Shown here piece after piece: positions 37,813 through 46,482 of a stretch of 64,000 nt of DNA. Source of the stretch: Halorubrum aidingense JCM 13560 (GTDB lineage: Archaea; Halobacteriota; Halobacteria; Halobacteriales; Haloferacaceae); assembly GCF_000336995.1 (NCBI RefSeq), contig NZ_AOJI01000022.1, positions 14,450 through 78,449 of the forward strand. The letters run 5' to 3'. The stretch's first letter is position 1; each line of letters starts with the position of its first letter. A program made the position numbers and the translations under genes. Under the pieces are notes generated by a model. It made no database searches. It had not been told where the DNA came from and saw only the letters and a list, made by a program, of their open reading frames with translations.

Positions 37813-38073
37813 GCGACGGATACGACCCCGGCGAACGTCGGTCGCGGCAGAATTGAAGTGCAGAATTTTGAAGTGGAGGATCGAACCGAGGCGAACGAGG
37901 GGTGTGTCGTATGTTATATGGTGTCATATGTCGTCAAAGTATTATGTTCTCACACGCAGTTGCCCCGGTATGCCAATCGGGAGTCGGGAAACAGCGTTTC
38001 TACCGGATCGACTACCGCGAGGAGTAGCCGAGACGCGTGACGCGCTCGACGCGCTCCGCACTCGACAGTGACG
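37813..38073. other. Spacer between carB and the EamA gene
   Basis: The 261 bases include a markedly A/T-rich stretch (TGTTATATGGTGTCATATG, about 37911-37931) that may be a promoter. Short open frames here have no recognisable coding signal. I see no gene that I can support. Confidence 0.45.
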
Positions 38074-38976
38074 ATGGACCTCGCGTTTTTCGCGGGAGTC
38101 ACGCTGGCGGTGCTTGCTGCCGTGCTGCTGGCTGCCCAGAACGTCCTGATTCGGGTAGCCACCGACGGCGGCGACACCAGCGACGCCGTCGTCGTCGTGA
38201 TGGCGGTCAACTTCGCGCTCGTCGTTCCGTTGGCCGTCGTTCGCCACTACCCGGACTACGGACTTTCGCGAGCCGCCCTCGGATCGTTCGCCGCAGCGGG
38301 GATCGTCGGCCTCGTCCTCGGACGCATCTGTCTGTTCGCCGGGATACGGACGATCGGCGCGAGTCGAACGACGCCGATCGTTTCGGCCTCGACGCTGGTC
38401 GCTGCCGGGACGGCCGTGTTGTTGTTCGACGAGTCGCTCACCGTCCCGCACCTCGTGGGGATCGCGCTTATCGTCGGCGGGGTCGCCGTCATCTCGTGGG
38501 TGACCGCCGCCGGTGATCGGGCTACCGCCTCGCTGCGGAGCGTGGGGGTATCGCTGCTGTTCCCGGTGGCCGCCGCGGTATTCATCGGGGTGGAACCGAT
38601 ACTCGTACGGATCGGCCTTGACTCTGGCACGCCGATTCTGGTGGGGCTCGCGGTGATGATGACGACGGCGTTCGGCAGCTACACCGGGTACCGCAGCCTC
38701 CGCGGAAACGCGTTTCCGACACTCGCCCGGAACCCGCACGCGCGGTGGTACGTCGGAGCGGGGGTAGCGAGTACGATCGGGCTACTCACGTATTTCGGGG
38801 CGCTCGCATCTGCTCCGGTGGTGATCGTCGTTCCGATCACGCACACGGCGCCGCTGATCGTCATTGCGCTGTCGATCGTGTTCCTTCCGAACCAGCTTGA
38901 GCGAATCACGTGGCCGCTGATCGCGGCCGCGATCGTCGTGGTGCTCGGCGCGTCGCTGGTCACCCTTTCCGGGTAG
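38074..38976 (+). CDS. EamA/DMT-family transporter
   Basis: A 300-residue membrane protein with about ten transmembrane helices in two EamA repeats (first: AQNVLIRVATDGGDTSDAVVVVMAVNFALV...SRTTPIVSASTLVAAGTAVLLFDESL; second: GVEPILVRIGLDSGTPILVGL...APVVIVVPITHTAPLIVIALSIVFL). DMT transporters move metabolites such as amino acids or nucleotide sugars; the substrate is unknown. The ATG at 38074 is chosen; a GTG two codons earlier is also possible. It converges on nosL. Confidence 0.85.
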   Translation: MDLAFFAGVTLAVLAAVLLAAQNVLIRVATDGGDTSDAVVVVMAVNFALVVPLAVVRHYPDYGLSRAALGSFAAAGIVGLVLGRICLFAGIRTIGASRTTPIVSASTLVAAGTAVLLFDESLTVPHLVGIALIVGGVAVISWVTAAGDRATASLRSVGVSLLFPVAAAVFIGVEPILVRIGLDSGTPILVGLAVMMTTAFGSYTGYRSLRGNAFPTLARNPHARWYVGAGVASTIGLLTYFGALASAPVVIVVPITHTAPLIVIALSIVFLPNQLERITWPLIAAAIVVVLGASLVTLSG

Positions 38977-39010
38977 TTCACCTCGCGACGAGGCCACCGA
39001 GATCGCCTAT

Positions 39011-39583
39011 TTATAACGCTTCCAGCGTCGACCGTTCGATGTCCTCGGCGGCCATCGCTTCGCCGCCGTACTCGTCGACGAACGCGTCGACGTCGTCGCC
39101 GTCGCTGAACGGGATCAGTTCCGGCCCCATGGCCCCGACGACCTCGCTGCGCGCGACGACGGTGAGGGCCGTGATCCGCGCGAACGCCTCGCGCTCGACG
39201 TGCGAGGAGAACATGGTGTCGTCGCCCTCGGTGAACGTCTCGTAGTCGACGCGCGAGTAGTCGGTGAGGAACGTCGCGAGCGGGTCTCGGCCCTCGTCTT
39301 CGGCGTCGAACAGGTACGTGTACGTGCAAGTGCTACTACAGAACTGGCCGGGACGCCCGCCCTCCGGCTCGTCGTCCGCGAAGTGGATCTGCCCGACCGG
39401 CCCGGGGTGGTCCTCGATTATCATCCCGCACTGGTCGCAGGCGCGCTCGCCGTCGAGCGAGACGGGGGTGATCTCCTCGCCCGCGTCGCCGCCGAGACAG
39501 CCGGCGACGGAGACCGCGACTCCGCCGCCGAGGCCGGTCAGCAGCCGTCGCCGCGACACCGCCGATCGATCGGAAGTGGGCAT
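39011..39583 (-). CDS. nosL: NosL-type copper-binding lipoprotein
   Basis: A 190-residue protein. The N-terminus has a twin-Arg motif (SRRRLLTG) and a lipobox ending in Cys (VSVAGC), so it is exported and lipid-anchored. The mature part shows the NosL Cu(I) site GERACDQCGMIIEDHPG, FADD, CSSTCTYTYL and a C-terminal domain. NosL supplies copper for nitrous oxide reductase maturation. It is divergent from nosD (105-base spacer). The TATTTATAAC box at 39008 overlaps its stop codon. The long upstream extension of the frame, antisense to nosD, is not coding. Confidence 0.88.
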   Translation of the reverse strand: MPTSDRSAVSRRRLLTGLGGGVAVSVAGCLGGDAGEEITPVSLDGERACDQCGMIIEDHPGPVGQIHFADDEPEGGRPGQFCSSTCTYTYLFDAEDEGRDPLATFLTDYSRVDYETFTEGDDTMFSSHVEREAFARITALTVVARSEVVGAMGPELIPFSDGDDVDAFVDEYGGEAMAAEDIERSTLEAL

Positions 39584-39688
39584 GGATGATAATCCGATTT
39601 CGGCGGTCTTAGACCCTCGGGACGCGTTCAGCGGCGCGTTCGAGGAACGAACCAGATCGGCTTTACCCCGAGGGATCGTACCGCCGTC

Positions 39689-41794
39689 GTGGCAGTTTTC
39701 GACCCGTACGGCGACCGGTCGCGGCTCGCGCTCGTCGGTCTCGCCGCAGTCGTCGCCGTCGCGGCGCTCGCGACGGCGGGCGCGTTCCTCGCCGATCCCG
39801 CGGAAGCGACCCCCGACCCCGTGCGCTACGACGACACCGTCGAACTCGGGCTCTCCGCGGAGACCGACGAGCTGATGGCCGAGTCGGCGACGGTGCCGCG
39901 AGCGCAGGTGTTCTACTCGCAGCTCCAGTACGTCGTCGGCTACAACGGGGTCGAGTCGTTCGTCGACCGGCTGCGCGACGACCGGACCGAGGCGCAGTTC
40001 GGCTACCCGCTCGTCGCCTACGTCGAGACGTTCGACGGGACCGAGCCGGACACGACCGACTCGGGGCTGTTCCGGACGGCGCCCGGCCGAGTGCCCGCGT
40101 GGACGCCGGCCGACGAGGCCGTCTACGTGGTCGACAGCGACGCGCGGAGCCCGGCGGGCGAGACGGTCGTCCCCTTCGAGCGTCGCGACGCCGCGGCGGC
40201 GTTCGCCGCCGACCACGGTGGACGGGTCGTCGACTGGGCGACGCTCCGGGAGCGCTCGTTCGACGTCGACTCCGCGGCGACGGCGCGATCGATGGCCCCG
40301 GAGCGGTGGCGCGCGGCAGACGACCGGGTCGCGGCCGCGGAGCGCGTCGCCGACCGGCCGGTGTCGGTCGTGGTCGGCGAGGACGCGCCGACGATCGCGG
40401 CGGCCGTCGACGCGGCCCCGCCGAACACGACGGTGGTCGTACCGCCCGGGACCTACGAGGAGACGGTTGAGGTGACGAAGCCGGTCACGATCGCCGGTGA
40501 CGACGCCCGCGTCCGGGGCGACGGCGACGGCTCCGTGATCACGGTCCGAGCGCCCGACGTGGCCCTCACGGGGCTCGCGATCGACGGGACCGGGAACGAG
40601 ACGCGCGACCCGGACGCGGCGCGCGAGGCCGCGAACGACACCAGCGACGGGAGCGACGGCGACGACGGGGCCGACCGGACGTGGGACACCAACATCCAAC
40701 TCGGGTACGGTCACGGCGACGCCGGGGTCCGCGCGCTCGGTGCGCCCGGGCTCTTCGTCGACGACGTGGCGATCGAGACGAACGCGAGCGGCGTCCTCCT
40801 GCGCGACGGCTCCGACGCGGTGATCCGCGACGTCCGCGTCGACGGCGCCGACCGCTGGCAGGACGGGTTCATGGGCGTCACCGGGATCGAGTCGCGAGCG
40901 ACCGTGACCGACAGCCGGTTCGCGGACGGACGCGACGGGGTGTACCTCCACCGCGCTGACGGCTCCGTCGTCCGGAACTCCAGCTTTTCGGGGAACCGCT
41001 ACGGGACGCACCTCATGTACACGGGCGACGCGCTGATCGCGGACAACGCGTTCCGCGACGAGACCTACGGCGGAATCACGGTGATGACCCGCCCCGCGAA
41101 CAACGCGATCGTCGGCAACGACGTCCGAAACTCCGGCGCGGGGATCCAGGCGTCGGGAACGCGCACGTACGTCGGGTACAACACGCTCGCCGGCAACGGG
41201 CTCGGGTTCTCGACCAGCTCGCGGGGGTCGCTGTACGAACACAACGTCGTCGTCGGCAACGAGGAAGGCGCGCGCGCGACGACGGTTATCCCCTCCAGCC
41301 GCGTCGTCGCCAACGACTTCGTCGGCAACGAGGACCACGCGGGGGCCGGAGCGGGCGCGCTCCGCGTCTGGGCCGACGGCGATCGCGGCAACTACTGGGA
41401 GGGCGCGGACGTCGGCCTCCACGCTTCCGGAGAGCGGGCCTACCGGCCGACCTCGCCGGTCGACGCCGCGCTCCACCGCGAGCCCGCCGCGGTCGCCGTG
41501 CGGGAATCGCCCGCGGCCGTCCTCCTCGACCGGCTCCGCGGGACGGTCCCGGGCGCCCGGTCCGGGAGCATCATCGACCCGTCGCCGGCCGCCGACCCGT
41601 ACGCGCCCGACCGGGTCGTCGCTGCCGGCGACCCCGACGGCCCCCCGGTCCGAGTCGACTGGCTACAGACGCTCGATCGCACCATGAACGCGACCACCAC
41701 GGCGAACGCGACCGATCGAACCGCCGCGACGAACGTGACCGACCAGATCACCGCGCCGCGGGGACGAGCGGCGACGGGAGGGCAGTCGCCGTGA
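39689..41794 (+). CDS. nosD: NosD accessory protein with N-terminal NosL-like domain
   Basis: A 701-residue exported protein of the nitrous-oxide-reductase accessory system. After an N-terminal hydrophobic helix, residues about 40-210 resemble the C-terminal part of NosL (FYSQLQYVVGYNGVESFV, VVPFERRDAAAAFAADHGGRVVDWATL). Residues about 225-590 form the CASH right-handed parallel beta-helix (SVVVGEDAPTIAAAVDAAPPNTTVVVPPGTY and many GN..YGTHLMYTGDALIADN-like turns). NosD works with the NosFY transporter outside the membrane. The GTG start is the only one before the membrane helix. It overlaps nosF by four bases. Confidence 0.85.
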   Translation: MAVFDPYGDRSRLALVGLAAVVAVAALATAGAFLADPAEATPDPVRYDDTVELGLSAETDELMAESATVPRAQVFYSQLQYVVGYNGVESFVDRLRDDRTEAQFGYPLVAYVETFDGTEPDTTDSGLFRTAPGRVPAWTPADEAVYVVDSDARSPAGETVVPFERRDAAAAFAADHGGRVVDWATLRERSFDVDSAATARSMAPERWRAADDRVAAAERVADRPVSVVVGEDAPTIAAAVDAAPPNTTVVVPPGTYEETVEVTKPVTIAGDDARVRGDGDGSVITVRAPDVALTGLAIDGTGNETRDPDAAREAANDTSDGSDGDDGADRTWDTNIQLGYGHGDAGVRALGAPGLFVDDVAIETNASGVLLRDGSDAVIRDVRVDGADRWQDGFMGVTGIESRATVTDSRFADGRDGVYLHRADGSVVRNSSFSGNRYGTHLMYTGDALIADNAFRDETYGGITVMTRPANNAIVGNDVRNSGAGIQASGTRTYVGYNTLAGNGLGFSTSSRGSLYEHNVVVGNEEGARATTVIPSSRVVANDFVGNEDHAGAGAGALRVWADGDRGNYWEGADVGLHASGERAYRPTSPVDAALHREPAAVAVRESPAAVLLDRLRGTVPGARSGSIIDPSPAADPYAPDRVVAAGDPDGPPVRVDWLQTLDRTMNATTTANATDRTAATNVTDQITAPRGRAATGGQSP

Positions 41795-42675
41795 GCCGAG
41801 ACCCCGATGCTCCCGTCGCGGAGCTTGACGCCGTCACCCGAACGTACGGCGGCGTGCCCGTGCTCGATTCGGCGTCGCTCGCGGTCGAACCCGGGCTCAC
41901 GGCCGTCATCGGGCCGAACGGCTCGGGGAAGTCGACGCTGCTCGGCGTCCTCGCCGGCACCGCCGACCCGACCGCGGGGGCGGTCCGACGTCCCGCGGTC
42001 GACGGCGACGGCTTCGACGCCGCGGACAACGCGGACAACGCGGGCGACGCGAGCGACGCAGGCGACGCGGACGACGCCGTCAAGCCGGTCGGCTACCTGC
42101 CCCAGCGGGTGCCGTTCCGCGAGGGGTTCACCGCCCGCGAGACGCTCGCTTTCTACGCCCGCCTGATCGGCGCGAACCCCGACGCCGCGCTCGCGGACGT
42201 CGGGCTCGCCGACGCCGCCGACAGGCGCGTCGAGGCGCTCTCGGGCGGGATGGTCCGGCTGCTCGGCATCGCGCAGGCGACGCTCGGGGACCCTCCGCTC
42301 GTCGTCCTCGACGAGCCGGCCAGCGGGCTCGATCCGGGGATGCGCGAGCGGGCGTTCCGCACCGCCGCCGAGCGCGCCGGCGCCGGCACCGCGGTCGTCG
42401 TGAGTTCGCACAACCTCGACCTCGTCGACGACCACGCCGACGCCGTCGTCGTGCTCGCCCGCGGGCGGGTCGTCGCCGCGGGCGACCTCGACGCCCTCTG
42501 TGACGAGCACGGCGTCGCGGGCGCGAGCGAACTGTACCGCGCCGTGACCGGTGACGGCGGAGACGGGACCGACGGCGAGTCGGACGGCGACCGCAACGGC
42601 GACAGCGACAGATCGGATGCCGAGCCGGGCGACGAGCGGGACGCGGTCCACGTCACGGGGGTGTCTCGGGAATGA
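41791..42675 (+). CDS. nosF: NosF-type ABC transporter ATP-binding protein
   Basis: A 294-residue ABC ATPase with Walker A GPNGSGKST, signature LSGGMVRL, and Walker B LVVLDEPASGLDPGMRERAF. It pairs with NosY and NosD in copper-site maturation of nitrous oxide reductase. The Ala/Asp-rich linker (around residues 70-95) and the acidic C-terminal tail look like halophile inserts. The GTG start overlaps the nosD stop (GTGA) and its own stop overlaps nosY (ATGA), so the three are translationally coupled. Confidence 0.88.
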   Translation: MSRDPDAPVAELDAVTRTYGGVPVLDSASLAVEPGLTAVIGPNGSGKSTLLGVLAGTADPTAGAVRRPAVDGDGFDAADNADNAGDASDAGDADDAVKPVGYLPQRVPFREGFTARETLAFYARLIGANPDAALADVGLADAADRRVEALSGGMVRLLGIAQATLGDPPLVVLDEPASGLDPGMRERAFRTAAERAGAGTAVVVSSHNLDLVDDHADAVVVLARGRVVAAGDLDALCDEHGVAGASELYRAVTGDGGDGTDGESDGDRNGDSDRSDAEPGDERDAVHVTGVSRE

Positions 42676-43565
42676 GCGGCCGCGGCCGCACCGGGACCTC
42701 GCTCGGCGGTGCCCTCCGCGCGACCGGCAGCGTGTTCCGCCGGGAGCTCGCGACGGCGTTTCGCACCCCCGGGTACGCCGTCCTCGCGCTCGGGCTGCTC
42801 GCGGTGCTCGGCGGCCTCGTCGCCGTCGGCGGGGGCGGCGGGACCGGGTTCGTGCCGGCCGTCGTCGACCTCCTCCTCCCGACGGAGGTGCTGGTGCCGC
42901 TGCTCGCGGTCGCGCTGGGGTACCGCGCGCTCCACTCGGACGCCGCCAGCGGCGAGCTCGCCGTAATTCGGACGTATCCGGTCAGTGTCACCAGCTACGT
43001 CCTCGGCGTGTTGCTCGCGCGGCTGGTCGCGCTGCTCGCGATCGTCGCCGTCCCCTTCGCGCTGGTCGGCGGGTACGTGTGGCTCACCGCGGCGCCCGAC
43101 ACGGGGATTTACGCGACGCACGCCGGCGTCGACTCGCCGCTGCTGTACCTCCGGTTCGTGGCGCTCGTCGCCCTGCTCGGCGCCGCGTTCCTCTCGCTTT
43201 CGGCGGCGCTCTCCGCGGTGGCGTCCACCCGGCGGAGCGCGCTCGCGCTCGCCCTCCTCGCGCTGGTCGCCGGCGTCCTCGGCGGCGACCTCGCACTCCT
43301 GCGATCGCTCGCGTCGGGGGCGTCGCCGGCCGGGATCCCCGCGCAACTCGCGCTCACGCCGAACGGGGCGTTCCGCGGGCTCGTCTTCGAGACCGTGATC
43401 GGCGTCGCCTTCGCCCCCGACGGCGGGGTCGTCGACGTCGGCCGTGCGGTCGGGTCGCTCGTCGGCTGGACGCTCGGCGGCGGCGCGGTCGCCGTCGCGT
43501 CACTGGCGTTTCGGAGCCGGATCGACGCGGCGATCGAGCGGGTTCGATTCCGGCGCGAGGAGTAG
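42672..43565 (+). CDS. nosY: NosY-type ABC permease
   Basis: A 297-residue membrane protein with about six transmembrane helices in the NosY/ABC-2 pattern (FRRELATAFRTPGYAVLALGLLA; ALGYRALHSDAASGELAVIRTYPVSVTSYVLGVLLARL; a later run of four helices). It forms the membrane part of the NosFY exporter. The ATG overlaps the nosF stop by four bases, continuing the coupled operon. Confidence 0.85.
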   Translation: MSGRGRTGTSLGGALRATGSVFRRELATAFRTPGYAVLALGLLAVLGGLVAVGGGGGTGFVPAVVDLLLPTEVLVPLLAVALGYRALHSDAASGELAVIRTYPVSVTSYVLGVLLARLVALLAIVAVPFALVGGYVWLTAAPDTGIYATHAGVDSPLLYLRFVALVALLGAAFLSLSAALSAVASTRRSALALALLALVAGVLGGDLALLRSLASGASPAGIPAQLALTPNGAFRGLVFETVIGVAFAPDGGVVDVGRAVGSLVGWTLGGGAVAVASLAFRSRIDAAIERVRFRREE

Positions 43566-43580
43566 GCGAGTAGCGTTCCT

Positions 43581-43652
43581 CACCGCCTCACCTCTTCACC
43601 GCCTCACCTCTTCACCGCCTCACTTCTTCACCGCCTCACCTCTTCACCCCTT
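43581..43652. repeat. 16-bp tandem repeat after nosY
   Basis: CACCGCCTCACCTCTT is present in four consecutive copies (43581, 43597, 43613 with one change, 43629) followed by a degenerate fifth. It fills the convergent spacer between nosY and the next minus-strand gene and may take part in transcription termination. No coding is supported there. Confidence 0.8.
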
Positions 43653-44038
43653 CACGTCGATTTCGGGAGCGATCCCGGCGCGTGCGCGTACACGGCGTAG
43701 AGCACGATCGCCGCGATCAGGAAATCGAGGCTGTGTTCGAGGAAGTGGTGGACCGGCATCGGGACGTATCCGAGGACGGTCCCCGCGCCGACGATCGACC
43801 GCGCCAGCAACACCCCGACGGCGACGCTGATGAGGCGGAACTGGCCGCCCCCGCGGCGGCGGGACGCGACGACGCTCACCAAGAAGAGGACGCCCGTACC
43901 GATCCCGGCGACGGCGATGACGCCGAGCAACAGGAACGAGCCGACGGGACCTAACCCCTCGATCGCCAGCGGTACGGACGACGGCAGCGGAGGGGGCGTC
44001 GGGGACGGCGGGGCGAGCGGCGGGAACGACACAGTCAC
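43652..44038 (-). CDS. Predicted membrane protein beside the nos genes
   Basis: A 128-residue protein with a Pro-rich N-terminus followed by three hydrophobic segments (PVGSFLLLGVIAVAGIGTGVLFLVSVVA, FRLISVAVGVLLARSIVGAGTVLG, FLEHSLDFLIAAIVLYAVYA). I do not recognise the family. The His residues between the second and third helices (PVHHFLEHSLD) could bind metal or haem, which fits a copper/respiratory neighbourhood but is only inference. The GTG start is the furthest credible one. It is divergent from the HTH gene. Confidence 0.6.
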   Translation of the reverse strand: MTVSFPPLAPPSPTPPPLPSSVPLAIEGLGPVGSFLLLGVIAVAGIGTGVLFLVSVVASRRRGGGQFRLISVAVGVLLARSIVGAGTVLGYVPMPVHHFLEHSLDFLIAAIVLYAVYAHAPGSLPKST

Positions 44039-44151
44039 GGTACGTGTCGTTGTGCGGGGAGCGATAAGAATACTCGTCCCGGTCGCTCTCGCTCGGAGGG
44101 AACGCCCGCGCGCTTTTTAAGTGGATATCCGGTACGGGCGAGTACCAACCA

Positions 44152-44655
44152 ATGGCGACGACCAGAGCCCGGGTGCGGCGACACGTCCGCGACACGCCCG
44201 GCGTCCACTTCAACCGGGTCGGTCGCGACCTCGATATCGCCACCGGACAGGCGCAGTATCACCTCCGGCGGCTCGTGCGGGACGGCGAACTCGCGGTCGA
44301 GCGCGTCGCCGGCCGCGCGCACTACTTCGATCCCGCTTTCGATCCGTGGGAGCGACGGGCGCTCGCGTTCCTCCGCCGAGAGACCGCCCGCGAGATCATC
44401 GTCCGACTCCACGCCGACGGGCCGACGAAACCGACGACGCTGGCGGACGATCTGGACCTCGCGCGGAGCACGATCGCCTGGCACGTCTCCAACCTCGCCG
44501 ACGCCGACGTCATCGAGAAGTCCGAGGACCGGCCGATGACGCTGCGACTGGCCCGCCCCGACCGGACGGCCGACCTCCTCGACGCGGTGTCGCCGTCGCT
44601 GCCGGACCGGCTCGTCGACCGGTTCGTGCGGACCGTCGACAGCATCTTCGAGTGA
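44152..44655 (+). CDS. Two-domain winged-helix transcriptional regulator
   Basis: A 167-residue protein with two winged-helix modules: residues about 1-65 (VRRHVRDTPGVHFNRVGRDLDIATGQAQYHLRRLVRDGEL) and about 70-135 (TAREIIVRLHADGPTKPTTLADDLDLARSTIAWHVSNLADADVI). The arrangement is common in haloarchaea. It stands between the nos operon with its unknown membrane neighbour and the SafE/SCO genes, so it is a plausible regulator of copper or denitrification genes. A CTTTTTAAG box lies about 38 bases upstream of the ATG. Confidence 0.8.
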   Translation: MATTRARVRRHVRDTPGVHFNRVGRDLDIATGQAQYHLRRLVRDGELAVERVAGRAHYFDPAFDPWERRALAFLRRETAREIIVRLHADGPTKPTTLADDLDLARSTIAWHVSNLADADVIEKSEDRPMTLRLARPDRTADLLDAVSPSLPDRLVDRFVRTVDSIFE

Positions 44656-44728
44656 GCGTCGGCCGGGGCCGGCCGCGTTCGTCGATCGCACCAGATCCGT
44701 TAGAACGGCCCGGAACCGACGGTGACGC

Positions 44729-45598
44729 ATGCGCGCGCTCCTCCCGACGCAGGCTCCGCTGACGACCACGTGCGAGCCGTCCGGGACGATCTATTCGAGC
44801 GAGCCGGTCGGTCTCGCGGTGTTCCTCCTCATCGGACTGCTCGGCGGGGCGCACTGTCTCGGGATGTGTGGCCCCCTCGTGACGACCTACGCGGACCGGA
44901 TGCGGACGGGCGGCGGGGGTGCTGGGGGCGGTGCGAGCGGGACCGGCTCCTCGGCCGGCCGCCGCGACGATCACCTCACGGTCCACCAGGTGCGACAGCA
45001 CGCCCTGTTCAACGCCGGTCGGGCGACGAGCTACGCCGCGCTCGGGGGGCTGTTCGGGCTCGCCGGGAGCCTCGTGTTCGTCACCGGGCGGACGGTCACG
45101 ACGATCGCCGACGACGTCCACGCGCTCACCGGACTCCTCGTCGGCGGCGTCATCATCGCCATCGGTCTCCGCTACGCGCTCCGCCTAGAGCTGCAGTCGA
45201 TTCCGGTCCCCGGGCTGGAGCGCGCCTCCGGATTCGTCACGCGCCGGATCGTCCCTCGCGTCGACGCGTGGGTGGGCGACTGGCGGATCGTCGGGCTCGG
45301 GGCCGCACACGGGCTCTTGCCCTGCCCGCTGTTGTACCCGGCGTTCCTCTACGCGTTCGTCCAGGGGAACGCGCTGGGCGGGGCCGTCGCGCTCGGCGCG
45401 CTCGGGGTCGGGACGATCCCCGCCATGTTCCTCTTCGGGACGGTGTTCCAGTCGATCAGCGTCGAGACGCGCCTGCGGATGCACCGGGTGCTCGGCGTCG
45501 CGTTCGTCGCGCTCGGGTACATCCCGCTGCAGCACGGACTCGCGACGCTCGGTGTCCCGCTCCCGCACCCGCCGATCCCGTACTACGCGCCGTTTTGA
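44729..45598 (+). CDS. SafE/TauE-like (UreH-type) metal-associated membrane protein
   Basis: A 289-residue membrane protein with about six helices. The hallmark LIGLLGGAHCLGMCGPLV (around residues 35-52) contains the conserved His-Cys-x-x-Met-Cys cluster of the sulfite exporter TauE/SafE-like group found near copper and cytochrome-oxidase genes, where it is thought to handle metal. An insert of Gly/Ser follows, then LFNAGRATSYAALGGLFGLAG and AHGLLPCPLLYPAFLYA. The ATG at 44729 leaves a 40-residue N-terminal leader; an internal start is possible. Confidence 0.8.
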   Translation: MRALLPTQAPLTTTCEPSGTIYSSEPVGLAVFLLIGLLGGAHCLGMCGPLVTTYADRMRTGGGGAGGGASGTGSSAGRRDDHLTVHQVRQHALFNAGRATSYAALGGLFGLAGSLVFVTGRTVTTIADDVHALTGLLVGGVIIAIGLRYALRLELQSIPVPGLERASGFVTRRIVPRVDAWVGDWRIVGLGAAHGLLPCPLLYPAFLYAFVQGNALGGAVALGALGVGTIPAMFLFGTVFQSISVETRLRMHRVLGVAFVALGYIPLQHGLATLGVPLPHPPIPYYAPF

Positions 45599-45702
45599 CC
45601 GCCGGGTCGGCGTTCGTCGCCACCTGTCTCCTCACCCCCGTTCGGTCCGCGTTCGTCGATCGCACCAGACGCGTTATGCGGCGACGGTCCGTCGGTTCGG
45701 AC

Positions 45703-46392
45703 ATGAGACGTCGGACGGTGCTCGGCGGGATCGGGACGGTGGCGACGGGGGGCGTCGCGGGCTGCGTGTCGCGGCTGCGCGACGACGGTCCCGACGGCAC
45801 CGTGCTCGGTCCACAGGAGGATCAGATCGCGGACAGCGAGGACCTCGCGTACCCCGCGTACGGACAGCGACTCCCCGAGTTCTCCCTTCCGGACCCGATC
45901 GCGGGAACGACGATCGACACCGCGTCGCTCGATCGGACCGCGCTCGTGACCGGGATATTCACCTTCTGTCCGGCCGAGTGCGGGATCCTCCTCCGGCGGT
46001 ACGTCGAGGTCCAACACCGCATCGCGGAGGCGGGCCTGACCGACGACGTCGCGTTCCTCCCGATCACCTTCGACCCGGAACGGGACGACGAGGCCGCGCT
46101 GCGGGACAACGCCGCCGAGATCGGTGTCGACCTCGACGCGGGCAACTGGCACTACCTCCGTCCCGAGTCGCCCGACGAGGCGAAGGCCGTCGTACAGGAC
46201 CGGCTCGGGATCGGGTTCGAGCGCACGACAGACAGCGAGCGACTGGAGGGCTACGACTTCACCCACATCGTCGTCACGATCCTCGCCAATCCCGACGGCG
46301 TCGTCGAACGCGCCTACCGCGGCGAGAACATCGACCGCGAACGCGTCGCCGGCGACCTCGAGACCGTCGCGAACGCGTTCGCCGAGTCGTGA
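45703..46392 (+). CDS. SCO1/SenC-type copper chaperone lipoprotein
   Basis: A 229-residue protein with a twin-Arg motif (MRRRTVLGGIGTV) and lipobox ending GVAGC, so exported and lipid-anchored. The thioredoxin-fold core has the copper-binding Cys-x3-Cys in TFCPAECG and the partner His in YDFTHIVVTI, as in SCO/SenC proteins that load copper into cytochrome oxidase or nitrous oxide reductase. It supports a copper-delivery role for the whole 39-46 kb region. The ATG at 45703 places the twin-Arg at the N-terminus; an ATG nine codons upstream is also in frame. Confidence 0.88.
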   Translation: MRRRTVLGGIGTVATGGVAGCVSRLRDDGPDGTVLGPQEDQIADSEDLAYPAYGQRLPEFSLPDPIAGTTIDTASLDRTALVTGIFTFCPAECGILLRRYVEVQHRIAEAGLTDDVAFLPITFDPERDDEAALRDNAAEIGVDLDAGNWHYLRPESPDEAKAVVQDRLGIGFERTTDSERLEGYDFTHIVVTILANPDGVVERAYRGENIDRERVAGDLETVANAFAES

Positions 46393-46482
46393 CCGACGGT
46401 CGATCACCGAGACCACCGCTCCCGTCGGAGCCGGCTCTCGCCGAGGGGAACGCACAAGCCCGCCGGCCTCCTCCGAGGCGGT

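Noticed and set aside
37853..38071. 72-codon frame before the EamA gene
   Set aside because: Composition and residue order look random, and a second overlapping frame of similar length exists in the same DNA.
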